Shown here in pieces: positions 1-9,900 of a stretch of DNA of 64,000 nucleotides (positions within the stretch are counted from its first letter, which is position 1; each line of letters begins with the position of its first letter). A program made the position numbers and the translations under genes. The stretch is from Marinobacter xestospongiae (GTDB taxonomy: Bacteria; Pseudomonadota; Gammaproteobacteria; Pseudomonadales; Oleiphilaceae): NCBI RefSeq assembly GCF_023156385.1, contig NZ_JAKZAK010000015.1, forward strand, positions 1 through 64,000. The letters run 5' to 3'. The notes under the pieces are model-generated. The model worked only from the letters and a program-made list of their open reading frames with translations, was not told the origin of the DNA and did no database searches.

Positions 1-10
1 CTCCCGAAGG

Positions 11-109
11 GCTTGTCTCTGAGGGCTCTGAGCCTGTGTTGCCACTGTTTGATGTGGAACCACCACATCGGCACAGCAGCGCCTTGGTCAGAACCCTCAG
101 AGACAAGCA
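11..109. repeat. MITE-like element or long stem-loop with ~23-bp terminal inverted repeats
   Basis: The arms CTTGTCTCTGAGGGCTCTGA (12-31) and TCAGAACCCTCAGAGACAAG (88-107) are inverted copies with one mismatch, and pairing extends a few bases further on each side. The centre holds a second small hairpin, GATGTGG (51-57) against CCACATC (63-69). No protein is encoded inside. The compact size and near-perfect ends suggest a small non-autonomous mobile element or a long REP-like hairpin. I see no clear target-site duplication, so mobility is only a possibility. Confidence 0.55.
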
Positions 110-228
110 GTAAGTTAACGAAGTAACCAGACGGGACACCAGGCTTTTCAACAACCCAGTCAGGCGGGATAAACACATGCCACAGCGCAATACCAACCTC
201 ACACATCACGCAACCGGGGTATTCGTCG

Positions 229-681
229 ATGAAAATCATTGGTGGACTGATCGGAGGCTTACTGGTCCTGGCACTGTTTCTGGGGCCGGCCTTTGGTCTG
301 TACTACGTGTCACGGGACACTCTGGCGTCGTTGAGCTACGAAGGGACAGAAGAGGCCGTCATCACCGATTGTGAATCCATCCGGTTGTCGGGCTCGAGCC
401 CTCGCTATCGGCGTGTGCCTGTGGCCGTCACGGAGTCCGGGAGGCGGGTGCGGGGTACGGTTGATGAAGTGCGATTTCTCTGGAAATGCGACGATCAGAT
501 CGGCAAGCCGGTCGAGGTGACGTTCGATCTGCAGAATGCGAGTGCGGCGACGATCAACAGCTTTCATCAGATGTGGTTCCTGCCGATGGTACTCGCCACC
601 GTCTGCCTTGTGCTGTACCCGGCGATGATCAAGGGGTATGTGAAGAAATACCGTCGTTGGCGGCAGAACCAAGGGGGCTGA
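229..681 (+). CDS. Small two-TM membrane protein, DUF3592-like
   Basis: A 150-residue protein with a hydrophobic N-terminal segment (about residues 4-26), a soluble middle of about 85 residues with two cysteines, and a second hydrophobic segment near residues 114-135, followed by a basic tail (KKYRRWRQNQ). The arrangement of two helices flanking a small beta-rich extracytoplasmic part resembles DUF3592-type proteins of unknown function. No strong ribosome-binding site is visible ahead of the ATG, so the start is the weakest part of the call. It is convergent with the TonB receptor, 62 bases away. I cannot assign a function. Confidence 0.6.
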   Translation: MKIIGGLIGGLLVLALFLGPAFGLYYVSRDTLASLSYEGTEEAVITDCESIRLSGSSPRYRRVPVAVTESGRRVRGTVDEVRFLWKCDDQIGKPVEVTFDLQNASAATINSFHQMWFLPMVLATVCLVLYPAMIKGYVKKYRRWRQNQGG

Positions 682-743
682 TGACGCCCTCTTCACGTTC
701 CGGCATTCAGGCGGCCAACCGACCGCCTGCCAGGGATCTCTGG

Positions 744-3149
744 TCAGAACGAGTAGCGCACCGTGGCCGTCAGGTTGCGAGGCGCACCGATGTTGTGCTG
801 GCTCACCTGGGTGCGATAGCGCTTGTCGAGCGCGTTCTCCAGGTTCAGTGCCAGGCTCAGCTGCGGGTGCATCCGATAACGCGCCATCAGGTCCACCACC
901 GCACGACTGTCCTCGCGGTACAGGGCCTTTTGTGCATCGCTGTAATAGGAGCCGTTCTCCCAGACCTTGCTCTGCCAGATCACACCACCACCCAGGGTCA
1001 AGCCCTGCAGGGTTTGGCTGAAGTCGTAGCTGGTGGAAAGCTTGAACTGGTTCTCCGGCACCACGGAGGTGTTGAGGCGGTTGTCATCCCCATCCCGGGT
1101 GATGACGTGGGTAAAGCCCCCGGCGAGTTGCCACCCAGGCGTCAGCTCGCCGCTCACTTCCAGCTCCCAGCCATTGGTCTTGGTATCACTGGCCGCAACA
1201 TAGGCCTGACCACCGTCCGGCGTCAGCTTGTCGCCATCGGCAACCGCCAGGTTGTCCTTGAGGGTGTGGAATACCGCAGCCGTCGCATTCAGACGCCCGT
1301 TCATCAGCTCGGTTTTCACACCGACTTCGTAGTTCTTGCCCTGCTCCGGGTCCAGCGTAGTGCCGTCCTCATCCTCATTGCTCTGGGGATTGAAGATGGT
1401 GGTGTAGCTGGCGTAGGCAGACCAGTTGGGGACAAACTCGTAGACCAGACCCAGGTAGGGCGTGAACTGACCGCTTTCGTCCAGATCACTTTCCACATTG
1501 CGGTACTTGCTGACCCGACCGCCGAGGATGATTGCCAGTTCATCCACCGGGCGCAGCCGGGTGGTAACGTAGCCCCCGGACTGGCGAATGTTGGAGGTGC
1601 TGCGGCCAGAGGACTCAAACGGCAGGTGCTGCGTACTGCCATCGAACTCGTAAATGTTGTCCACCGGCACAACGTGGCGCCGGAAGCCCGGATCATCCTT
1701 CTCCAGCCGAGCCCAGTTGAAGCCGGCAGCCAACTCATGCTCCCGGCCAAACAGGGTGTAGTAGCCCGACAGGCTGCCGTCCAGCGTGTTCTGGGTCGGT
1801 TTGTCGATACTCTTGCCGAACGTCACCCCAGAGGAATTGTCCTCTGCCTGGATATCGTGGGCGGCCACGCCATAGAGTTGATCGCCGTCGATGCGGGTAT
1901 GGGTCGCCGCCAACCTGGCTTCCCAGCCATTGTGAAAGCGGTGATCCAGGTTGGCGAAGAACGTGCTGTGGTCCATGTCGAGATAGGAGGATCTGGTGTA
2001 CGGGTTATCAAACCCACTCAGATGGGTCCGGTTGCCGTCAGTGTCCGCATAGGGGAAGCCGTGCATGCTGGTCTGGCGATTGCGCATCCGGAAGTGTTCG
2101 ATACCACCGCGCACCACCGTCTCCGCTGACAGGTCCGCCTCTATCACGCCGTAGAGCGTGCTTTTCTCACTGCTGGCCCGCTCCATCCAGGATTGGTTGT
2201 CAGTGTGGGCGGCGACCACCCGGGCACGCACACTGCCGTCCCCGGCCAGGGGACCGGACACGTCCACCTCGCCACGATAGCGGTCCCAACGGCCGGCCTT
2301 CACGCTCGCGTGTCCCTGGAACTCCCGGGTCGGCCGCTTGCGAACCAGGTTGATGGTGGCACTGGGGTCTCCGGCACCACTGAGCAGCCCCGTCGCTCCC
2401 CGCACCACCGTCATCTGGTCATAGACCGCCATATCGCGACCCGACGCACCACCGCGCCCCCGGAACCCGCCCAGGGCCGACGTATTGATGCCATCGAACT
2501 GGTAGTTGTTGATGCCAAAGCCACGGGAGTAGTAGGTGATGTAACCGGTTTCCGCATCCCCATGCTGGGACCGTAAGATGCCCACCGTCTGCTCCAGCGC
2601 ATCGTTGATGGTGCGGACATTCTGATCGTCCATCTGCTGGCGGGTGATCACCGTCACCGACTGCGGTGTTTCCCGCAGGGTCAGCCCCAGCCCGGTTGCG
2701 GTGTCGCTCTCTCCGATCAGGGTATAGGAGCGGGTGTGCTCCGTGGCCATCGCCAGAGCCGTTGCCGACACCTCCACCGGCGCCAGGGCATGGTGTGCGG
2801 CCGGGATCACCGAGTAGCCTCCGTTTGCCGAGGCCAACGCCTGCAACCCGGTCCCCGCCAGCAATCGGGCCAGCCCCGCCGCTGCGGTATAACCGCCGTT
2901 CAGCCCCTGGCTATGCACCTCCGCAGCGTCCGCCGGCAACGACACCGCCACCCCGGCCTGGGCACGGAACTGCTTCAGCGCCGCATCCAGGGGCCCCGGG
3001 GCGATGGCGAACCGGACGGTTTGCTCCACGCGCTGGGACGCCGATGTCGACGACCCCTGGGCCACCGCCACCGGTGACAGGGTGGCGGCAGGCAGGATCG
3101 TGGCAAGACCCCACAACATCATGGAACACTTGGTTTTTCGTATCAGCAT
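744..3149 (-). CDS. TonB-dependent ferric-siderophore receptor with STN signalling domain
   Basis: An 801-residue outer-membrane receptor. After a signal peptide (about residues 1-31) comes an STN domain (residues about 45-115) of the sort that contacts a periplasmic anti-sigma factor. A plug domain follows (ETPQSVTVITRQQMDDQNV), then a 22-strand-type barrel ending in the expected terminal phenylalanine (ATVRYSF). Length and architecture match FpvA/FoxA/FiuA-type receptors for ferric siderophores; the particular siderophore cannot be read from sequence. It lies just downstream of an ECF sigma gene on the same strand, and a Fur box precedes it. A TonB-driven, surface-signalling iron-uptake role is likely. 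Confidence 0.9.
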   Translation of the reverse strand: MLIRKTKCSMMLWGLATILPAATLSPVAVAQGSSTSASQRVEQTVRFAIAPGPLDAALKQFRAQAGVAVSLPADAAEVHSQGLNGGYTAAAGLARLLAGTGLQALASANGGYSVIPAAHHALAPVEVSATALAMATEHTRSYTLIGESDTATGLGLTLRETPQSVTVITRQQMDDQNVRTINDALEQTVGILRSQHGDAETGYITYYSRGFGINNYQFDGINTSALGGFRGRGGASGRDMAVYDQMTVVRGATGLLSGAGDPSATINLVRKRPTREFQGHASVKAGRWDRYRGEVDVSGPLAGDGSVRARVVAAHTDNQSWMERASSEKSTLYGVIEADLSAETVVRGGIEHFRMRNRQTSMHGFPYADTDGNRTHLSGFDNPYTRSSYLDMDHSTFFANLDHRFHNGWEARLAATHTRIDGDQLYGVAAHDIQAEDNSSGVTFGKSIDKPTQNTLDGSLSGYYTLFGREHELAAGFNWARLEKDDPGFRRHVVPVDNIYEFDGSTQHLPFESSGRSTSNIRQSGGYVTTRLRPVDELAIILGGRVSKYRNVESDLDESGQFTPYLGLVYEFVPNWSAYASYTTIFNPQSNEDEDGTTLDPEQGKNYEVGVKTELMNGRLNATAAVFHTLKDNLAVADGDKLTPDGGQAYVAASDTKTNGWELEVSGELTPGWQLAGGFTHVITRDGDDNRLNTSVVPENQFKLSTSYDFSQTLQGLTLGGGVIWQSKVWENGSYYSDAQKALYREDSRAVVDLMARYRMHPQLSLALNLENALDKRYRTQVSQHNIGAPRNLTATVRYSF

Positions 3150-3205
3150 TACTCATTCCTTTTTGATGGTTCGGCAGCGTGTACGCAACGCCGCTACCAA
3201 CAAAG

Positions 3206-3224
3206 ACGAATGAGAATCAAAAAC
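3206..3224 (-). promoter_or_regulatory. Putative Fur box ahead of the siderophore receptor
   Basis: The segment GACGAATGAGAATCAAAAA contains AATGAGAATCA, which matches 10 of 11 central bases of the Fur consensus (AATGATAATCA). It lies about 57-75 bases upstream of the receptor start, inside the gap between the receptor and the sigma gene. Iron repression of the receptor independent of the sigma factor is inferred. Confidence 0.55.
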
Positions 3225-3262
3225 AACAACGCCCGGTGCGTCTTTTCTCAACCATCGCGCGA

Positions 3263-3769
3263 CTACGCCTCCAGCAACGGCAGGAAGCCGTCGACCGTGT
3301 GGGTGACGTGCTTGCGGACGGTATTGACCGACACCCCGAGCTGACCGCTGATGGCGACGTAATTCATGCCCTCGAGCCGGGATAACCGGAAGATCTCCCG
3401 GGTGCGGGCACCAAGTTCACCCAACCGACTATCGATCGCCACCAGGGTTTCGATGAGGCTCTCCCGGGTCTCCGGCGAGCGCTCAAACACTGGCGGCTGC
3501 AACGTTAGGGAATCCACATACGCCTGCTCGTGACGGCGTCGACGGATCAGATCCACCATCAGGTTACGGGCGATGCGGCCCAGGTAGGCCCGGGGCTGTC
3601 GCAGCTCTTCGCACGGACGCTGCCTCAGCACACGGATAAAGGTGTCCTGGGCCAGCTCGGCGGCGGTCTCCGGACAGCAGAGTCGCTGAGTCAGCCAATT
3701 GCGCAACCAGCCATGATGCTCCTGATACAGCACCGCGATCTCCGCCTCCCAGTTCAACATTGCCGCCAC
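3263..3769 (-). CDS. FecI-type ECF RNA polymerase sigma factor
   Basis: About 168 residues with region 2 (LYQEHHGWLRNWL ... AELAQDTFIRVL, then the RNLMVDLIRRRR stretch) and region 4 with a helix-turn-helix (MNYVAISGQLGVSVNTVRKHV). This is the FecI/PvdS iron-starvation sigma family, which directs transcription of an adjacent receptor gene. I chose a GTG start because GGAGGG lies seven bases upstream; an ATG three codons later is the alternative. A Fur box lies just upstream. Such sigma factors normally sit next to a fecR anti-sigma gene, but none lies between this gene and the receptor or on its other side. Confidence 0.85.
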   Translation of the reverse strand: MAAMLNWEAEIAVLYQEHHGWLRNWLTQRLCCPETAAELAQDTFIRVLRQRPCEELRQPRAYLGRIARNLMVDLIRRRRHEQAYVDSLTLQPPVFERSPETRESLIETLVAIDSRLGELGARTREIFRLSRLEGMNYVAISGQLGVSVNTVRKHVTHTVDGFLPLLEA

Positions 3770-3794
3770 GCACGCTCCCTCCGACCACACCAAA

Positions 3795-3813
3795 GCAAAT
3801 GATTATCATCCGC
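3795..3813 (-). promoter_or_regulatory. Putative Fur box ahead of the ECF sigma factor
   Basis: The segment GCAAATGATTATCATCCGC contains AATGATTATCAT, a perfect 12-base match to the core of the palindromic Fur consensus. It lies about 26-44 bases upstream of the sigma-factor start, where it would block initiation when iron is plentiful. Confidence 0.75.
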
Positions 3814-4057
3814 GACAATATTACCTGAACTTAACGCTTCTCTGAACAACCGGGCCGGCTCCATGTTGATCACAAACAACTCGGTGCCAGACACACTTCC
3901 TGGCATTTCACAGCCTCTTCGCCGTCGCCTTGCCGTTACCAAACGGATCGAACCCGGTGTAGGCGCAGCACGATGCCCACCCTCGACTCTCGGCGAATGG
4001 ACGAACCAGCAACCACACCCGATAATGCCCGCCCATTTTCATGCTCCGGACTAACCC

Positions 4058-4966
4058 GTGAAAGAGCTGCTCGACGACATCTGCCACCACGTCCGCCCAC
4101 TTATTGGGCAGGGCCGGGTCGCCAACTACATCCCGGCCCTCGGCCGTGTGAACCCGGACCAGTTTGGTATCGCCATCTACAGTAACAACGGGGATCTCTA
4201 TACCGCCGGCGATGCCAACCAGGCATTCTCGATCCAGAGCATCTCCAAGGTCTTCAATCTGATCCTGGCGATGCAGCACTGTGGGGAGGACATCTGGCAA
4301 CGGGTGGGACAGGAACCGTCCGGGCAACCCTTCAACTCCCTGGTGCAGCTGGAGTATGAGGCCGGCATTCCCCGTAACCCCTTTATCAACGCCGGCGCCC
4401 TGGTCATCAGCGACATCAACTACGCCCACATTGCCGCCCCTCAGCAGGCCATGCGCTCGTTCGTCCGCCGCCTGTCCGGCAACTCCGAACTGCATTACGA
4501 CCAGGCCGTGGCCGACTCGGAGTACGAGACCCGTGCCCGCAACGCCGCCATGGCCTACCTGATGCAGTCGTTTGGCAACTTCCACAACAACGTGGAGGAC
4601 GTGCTGCGCTATTACTTCAACAACTGCTCACTGAGAATGTCCTGCATCGACCTGGCCCGGGCTTTCAGCTTCCTCGCCAACGGTGGCTTCTGTCGCCACA
4701 GCGACACCCAGATCCTGGCCCGAGGAGACACCAAGAAGATCAACGCGCTGATGGCCACCAGCGGGCTGTACGATGAAGCCGGCAACTTCGCCTATCGGGT
4801 CGGCCTGCCGGGCAAGAGTGGTGTCGGCGGCGGCATCGTGGCCATCGTTCCCGGCCAGTTCTCCGTCTGTGTCTGGTCACCGGAGCTGAACGAGGCCGGC
4901 AACTCCCTCGCAGGTATGGCGGCGCTGGAGATGCTGAGTGAGAGGATCGGTTGGTCGATTTTCTAG
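4058..4966 (+). CDS. glsA: Glutaminase A
   Basis: A 302-residue serine-dependent glutaminase of the beta-lactamase-like fold; it hydrolyses L-glutamine to L-glutamate and ammonia in the cytoplasm. The opening [18 protein letters not shown] is typical of the family. The nucleophile motif S-I-S-K is at residues 61-64, and the conserved NPFINAGAL and GKSGVGGGI segments follow. Length is standard. It starts with GTG and has only a weak Shine-Dalgarno; no alternative in-frame start would keep the conserved N-terminus. It appears monocistronic. A short inverted repeat (CTAGGG/CCCTAG, 4963-4976) overlaps its stop codon and may help end transcription between the convergent genes. Confidence 0.93.
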   Translation: MKELLDDICHHVRPLIGQGRVANYIPALGRVNPDQFGIAIYSNNGDLYTAGDANQAFSIQSISKVFNLILAMQHCGEDIWQRVGQEPSGQPFNSLVQLEYEAGIPRNPFINAGALVISDINYAHIAAPQQAMRSFVRRLSGNSELHYDQAVADSEYETRARNAAMAYLMQSFGNFHNNVEDVLRYYFNNCSLRMSCIDLARAFSFLANGGFCRHSDTQILARGDTKKINALMATSGLYDEAGNFAYRVGLPGKSGVGGGIVAIVPGQFSVCVWSPELNEAGNSLAGMAALEMLSERIGWSIF

Positions 4967-4985
4967 GGAACCCTAGATTAACTCC

Positions 4986-5987
4986 CTAGGCTGACAGCCG
5001 CTTCTCCATGTAATGGGTGCCGTCTGCCGTTTTCAATGCCTGAAACCCCAGCCGCTGGTACAGCACCACAGCCGGATTACCGGGAAACACTCGCAACCGC
5101 AGGCGCTTTATTCCAGCCTTGTGGGCCCGGGTTACGACATGTTCGATTGCCTGGGTTCCAATGCCCTTCCCCTGCCAACCGGGACAGACCTGCAGGTTCC
5201 GGACGTAGCATGCCAGATCGTCCCAGCCCAGCTGGATAACACCGATAACCTGTCCAGCCCCGGTGATCTCAAGGTTGTCCAGTTGCCGCCAGTCCCGCTC
5301 AAACTGCTCAGGGTCCCAGCTCATCCCGGCTTGAGAGTAATAGCTCGCCATATTGTCGCGACTAAGACCCTCTGCAAACGCCTTGTCCCGGGCCGGGCGA
5401 AACGCGATGGCACCGCCCGGGGGGATAGCCGCAGATCCAGCAAGACCAAGCCGTGAAAGAATGAACGATGCCCGCTCGGCAACGGAGCCGGTCGGAACCT
5501 CAATCACCTGATAGCCGTACTGTTGGTAGTTGGCAAGCATGTGTTCACAGGTTCGCTCCGCTTCAGCGAAACTCTGCTTTCGCTCTGCGTCGTTGACGAA
5601 GATCTCCTGCCAGGGTGGAAACAGGAACACCTGCAAGTGGTACCGCAGAGACCGACAGCGGTCTTCAAGACCGGGAGGAAGCGCCAGCCCTTCGAGTCGG
5701 GCATAGCCCAGGCAGTCGATCAGTCCCCGGTCAAAAAACACCGGATCAGCACACGCCAGATAAGCGCCATAGCGAGCCACTTCCGCCCGGATCATTTCCT
5801 CAAGAAAGGCTGCACGATCCAGCCACGGCAGGGCCTGCCCCTGTTGTTCAAGCTGCTGTCGAATCACCGCCCGCCCCACTTCCGGAGCACCGTCAAAGCC
5901 CTGCTGTTTGAGGTATTCAAGGGTGGTGGTCTTGCCGGAGCCAGGGCCGCCGGTGAAAATCACACAGCCAGCTTCTGAGTTGGACAC
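4986..5987 (-). CDS. P-loop AAA-type ATPase fused to a GNAT acetyltransferase
   Basis: About 333 residues in two halves. The N-terminal half begins with a Walker A motif (GGPGSGKTT, residues 13-21) in the style of the AAA_28 predicted NTPase/kinase family. The C-terminal half (from about residue 185) is a GNAT fold with the acetyl-CoA motif PGWQGKGIGTQAI and the late strand NPAVVLYQRLGFQAL. The two domains normally occur as separate proteins. I chose the GTG start preceded by GGGAG; a second GTG seven codons upstream is possible. It is followed at a distance by prkB on the same strand. The substrates are unknown; a coupled small-molecule kinase and acetylase is only a guess. Confidence 0.75.
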   Translation of the reverse strand: MSNSEAGCVIFTGGPGSGKTTTLEYLKQQGFDGAPEVGRAVIRQQLEQQGQALPWLDRAAFLEEMIRAEVARYGAYLACADPVFFDRGLIDCLGYARLEGLALPPGLEDRCRSLRYHLQVFLFPPWQEIFVNDAERKQSFAEAERTCEHMLANYQQYGYQVIEVPTGSVAERASFILSRLGLAGSAAIPPGGAIAFRPARDKAFAEGLSRDNMASYYSQAGMSWDPEQFERDWRQLDNLEITGAGQVIGVIQLGWDDLACYVRNLQVCPGWQGKGIGTQAIEHVVTRAHKAGIKRLRLRVFPGNPAVVLYQRLGFQALKTADGTHYMEKRLSA

Positions 5988-6046
5988 GTACCTATCTCCC
6001 ACGCTCACCGGTTACCGTGTGAATTCCGCATCAGCAGTGATCATAT

Positions 6047-6913
6047 TCAAGCAAACGGCTTCTGCTGCATCAGCTTCTGAACCATGGGCCGCATGATCAG
6101 GTCCATGGCCAGGGACAGTTTGGTGCCGGGGATGACCAGGGTGTCGTGGCGGGAAACGCTGCTGCCGGCGATCATCTGCAGGAGGTAGGGAAAGTCCACA
6201 TCCAGCGGGTCGCGGAAGTGGATGACGATCATGCTCTCGTCGTCGGTGGGCACCTCCCGGGCCACAAAGGGATTGGAGGTGTCCACCAGCGGGATACGTT
6301 GGAAGTTGATGTGGGTATGGGAAAACTGCGGCACGATGTCGTGGACGTAGTCGTCCATGCGGTTGATGATGGTTGTCACCACCGCATCCTGGCTGTAACC
6401 CCGCTTGAAGGTGTCGCGGTGGATCTTCTGTATCCACTCCAGATTGACGATGGGCACCACACCAATCAGCAGGTCGACGTACTGGGCGGTATTGAAGCTG
6501 TCACTGACCACACCACCGTGCAGTCCCTCGTAGAACAGCAGATCGGTGTCCGCCGGCAGCGCCTCCCATGGGGTAAACGTGCCCGGCTTATGGCCGCTGG
6601 CGATCAGTGCCCGGTCTTCGTCGTGGACGTATTGCCGGCTCTGGCCGCTCCCGGTGTGGCAGTAGTCGTAAAACAGCGCTTCGAGCTTGTCGATGTGGTT
6701 GGCCGCCAGAGCAAAATGGTTGCGCTCACCAAACTGGCCCTTGGCCGCCAGTCTGGCCATCTGCTCGCGGTTATAGCGGTGGAAGCTGTCACCACTGACC
6801 ATCGCCGCGTGAATGCCCTCGGCAGCAAACAGTCGGCTGAAGATCTGCCCGGTGGTGGTGGTCCCGGCACCCGAGGAGCCGGTCACCGCAATGATCGGAT
6901 GACGTCTCGACAT
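6047..6913 (-). CDS. prkB: PrkB-type phosphoribulokinase-like kinase
   Basis: 288 residues with the phosphoribulokinase-type P-loop near the N-terminus (VTGSSGAGTTTT, residues 10-21), in which threonine replaces the usual lysine as in true PRKs, and the characteristic GDSFHRYNR and FYEGLHGG segments. Members like E. coli PrkB occur in heterotrophs without a Calvin cycle, and nothing else in the window suggests carbon fixation, so the physiological substrate is uncertain. The chosen ATG lies four bases after the stop codon of the preceding DUF1631 gene, implying cotranscription; the open frame extends further upstream but overlaps that gene. Confidence 0.85.
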   Translation of the reverse strand: MSRRHPIIAVTGSSGAGTTTTGQIFSRLFAAEGIHAAMVSGDSFHRYNREQMARLAAKGQFGERNHFALAANHIDKLEALFYDYCHTGSGQSRQYVHDEDRALIASGHKPGTFTPWEALPADTDLLFYEGLHGGVVSDSFNTAQYVDLLIGVVPIVNLEWIQKIHRDTFKRGYSQDAVVTTIINRMDDYVHDIVPQFSHTHINFQRIPLVDTSNPFVAREVPTDDESMIVIHFRDPLDVDFPYLLQMIAGSSVSRHDTLVIPGTKLSLAMDLIMRPMVQKLMQQKPFA

Positions 6914-6917
6914 ACCC

Positions 6918-9900
6918 TCAGCCCAGCCTGTCCAGCAGCTGAGGCTTCTCGATGACATAGCCCTGGGCATAGTCCACACCGAGCTGGCGCAGGCCATCCA
7001 GGATCTCGCGGGTCTCAACCTGAGTGGCGATGACTTCCCGCTTCATGTAGTGGGCCATTTCCACCATGGACGCCACGATGGCGCGATCGGTCTGGCTGCT
7101 GGTGACCTGACTGGTAAAGGCACCGTCCAGCTTGATCAGATCCACGGGCAGACTGCGCAGCAGCTGATAGGAATTGGGACCGCTGCCGAAATTGCCGAGA
7201 CAGAAACGGCACCCCAGCTCCTTCATCTCGCGAATGAACTCGGCCACGCCGGGCAGATCGTTGATGGCCGCCGCTTCGGTGATCTCGAACCACAGCCTCT
7301 CGATTGGCGCATCCTTCTGGCTGAGCTTGTCGTAGATGAACTCCAGTAACGATTCGTCGTTGAGTGAGTAACCGGACAGATTGATGCACACGCCCCCCAA
7401 CTGCTCGGCCCGTACATCCGACTCCCGCAGCCAGTCCAGCATGTGGCCGACCACCCAGCGGTCCACCGCCTGCATGCGGTTGTAGCGCTCCGCCGCCCGC
7501 ACAAAATCGCTGCCAGTGATCAGGTTGCCGGCATCGTCGTACATGCTGATCAGCACCTCATACTGGGACCCCATGCGGGCACCGGGATGCAGTGGAATGA
7601 TTTTCTGGCAGCGCAGCAACATGCGCTCTTCGTCCAGGTTGCCAAGACTGGCAAGCTTGGCGGCAATCTGTTCCTGGCGGTTCTGCTCGGTCTCGTTCGC
7701 CGCGTAATAGGCCAGCCGGCCATCCCCCAGCCGCTTGGCGCTCTTGCAGGCATCATCCACCGCCCGTAACCAGCGCTCGGGGGTGGACAGGGACGGCAGG
7801 GGCGCGGCCAGACCGGCAGAGGCCGACAACTGGTAGCGACGCCCGGAGTGAACCAGCTCCAGCGCCTCGATATCGCGAATGACCTGCTCGGTCACAGTCT
7901 CGGCCTGCTCCGCTGGCAACAGCCAGGCGAACTCGTTGCTGCCGAACCGGGCCAGGGGCATGCCGCCGTCCACCCGGGACTGGAGGATCTCCGCCACCTG
8001 TCTCAGGGCGCCATCCCCGGCCTGGTAGCCGGCGGTGTCATTCAGCAGCCGGAACTGACGCAGGTCGAGCTGCACCAGGAAGCGTTCGTCCTCATGGCGC
8101 TCCAGCTGCTGTTCCAGCAGACGCTCAAACTCACGTCGGGCCAGCAGACCGGTGAGTTCATCGTGAGTGGACGCCCAGGACAGCTGATCGTAAACCTTGC
8201 GCACCATGCGATCGATGCTCTCGTCCACCAGCGGTCGGTCGTACTGGCTGTCGGGCACGATCCTGCCCGCTTTCATACGGCGGGCCAGTTCTTCAAGATC
8301 CAGCTCCACCACCCGCATACCCTGGTGGTTCACAAACACAAAGCGACTGAATTCCCGGGCCACCCAGACCAGGCGAATATACTGGGCGGTCTCCGGGGTT
8401 TCCTGATCCCGCAGCCAGTCGCCGGTGCGCAGCTGCTGGGCCCGGTGCAACCACCGCAGCAGGCTGTGTTCGCTGTTGCTGCCATCGTCGGTGCTGTCCC
8501 GGCTGCCCTCAGCCTCGGGCATGTCAACGTACTCCACGTCCTGATCCGGCTTGCGCACCAGGAACTGCTTGAGCTGGTCCCGGATCTGGGACGGCGGCAG
8601 GTGGTTGCTGGAGATGGACGCCAACCCGTCCTGGATCAACCGCAGCAGTTCCGGCAGGTTGATGTCGCTGTCGGGGTCTTCGCCGAAGGCAATCAGCAAG
8701 TCGATCACCGCCAGGTAGTCTTCCCACAACTGGCTGTCAGCCCCTTGGCGAATCCAGGTCAGCGACAGCAGGTCACGCCAGCCTCCATCAAGCAGACTGA
8801 CGATGACCTTCGGCACCCGGCGACCGGCGAGACGCTGATCCAGCGCTTCAGCCACCGCAGTTTTGGATTCCGCCACCTTCTGGGCCCCTTCCGAGGCCGC
8901 CGTGACCCGCTCGACGTTGCGACGATAGACCAGGTTCTGACGCTCGATCAGGGTGTCCAACTCATGGACCACGTGCTCGAACACCCCGGTGTCCTGCTCA
9001 AAGTTGGTGGCAATCTGCTGCACCAGCTCATCGATACGGCGCTGGGTAACCGGATTGATCCGGCCGCCCTTGACGCTGAGCTGGGCCAGCCGATTGAGCA
9101 CGCCCCGCACCGGGCTGTTTTCGTCATCGAAGAACGAGCGGTCACGCAGAACCACCTTCAATACCGGGACTTCCAGCTGCTTGAGGTGGCGCTGCACCGC
9201 CTCGTTGATACGGGGGCTCTCGGAAATACTGCTGAAGAAGCGGTCCACCACATCGAGGGCGTCCTGCTGCTCGTCATCGAGGCGACCGTCGGCATCGTCC
9301 CGCACCCGCGCCACCACCCGGTCTTTCAACGGCGTGTGGTCATCCGCCTTGGCGACAGCGGCCAATTGCAGTTGCTGCAGTTCACGCTGGAACTCCCCGG
9401 TGGACAGTGGCCTAGCGTTGGGTGGAAACGCTACCGGGTCCGAATCCCCCCGGGCCAGGCGACTGGCCTGCAGGGTAGACAACAGGTTGCGCACCGTGGC
9501 AAACGCCGACTGCGCGGCCTGGGAATGACTCTGGAACCCCAGTCCCGAGGCGCCGGCCTGGGCCGCGTCGGCGCGAGGCCTGGGAGTCGCCCCGACATCC
9601 GCCGGTGACGGCGTGGCCGGCGCTGCAGCAGGTTCGGCCATCGGCGGAGCCACTGTTTGCTTGCGCTCAGCCTGGGCGCTGACCGGTTTGCGCTCACTGA
9701 GGTACTTGCTGAGATCCAGATCCGGCAGGATGCCGTGACGAATGAGAATCTGATTCAGTTCCTGGTACAGCTCCGCCAGGCGGTTGAGCACCGTTTTCTC
9801 GAAGGTTTTCAGGCACACCTTCTCCACCGCCCGGCTGGCCTTGAGCAGTGCCAGGCCGGCATGGAAAGACTCGCAGATCAACGCCGGCCCCAAGGGATTC

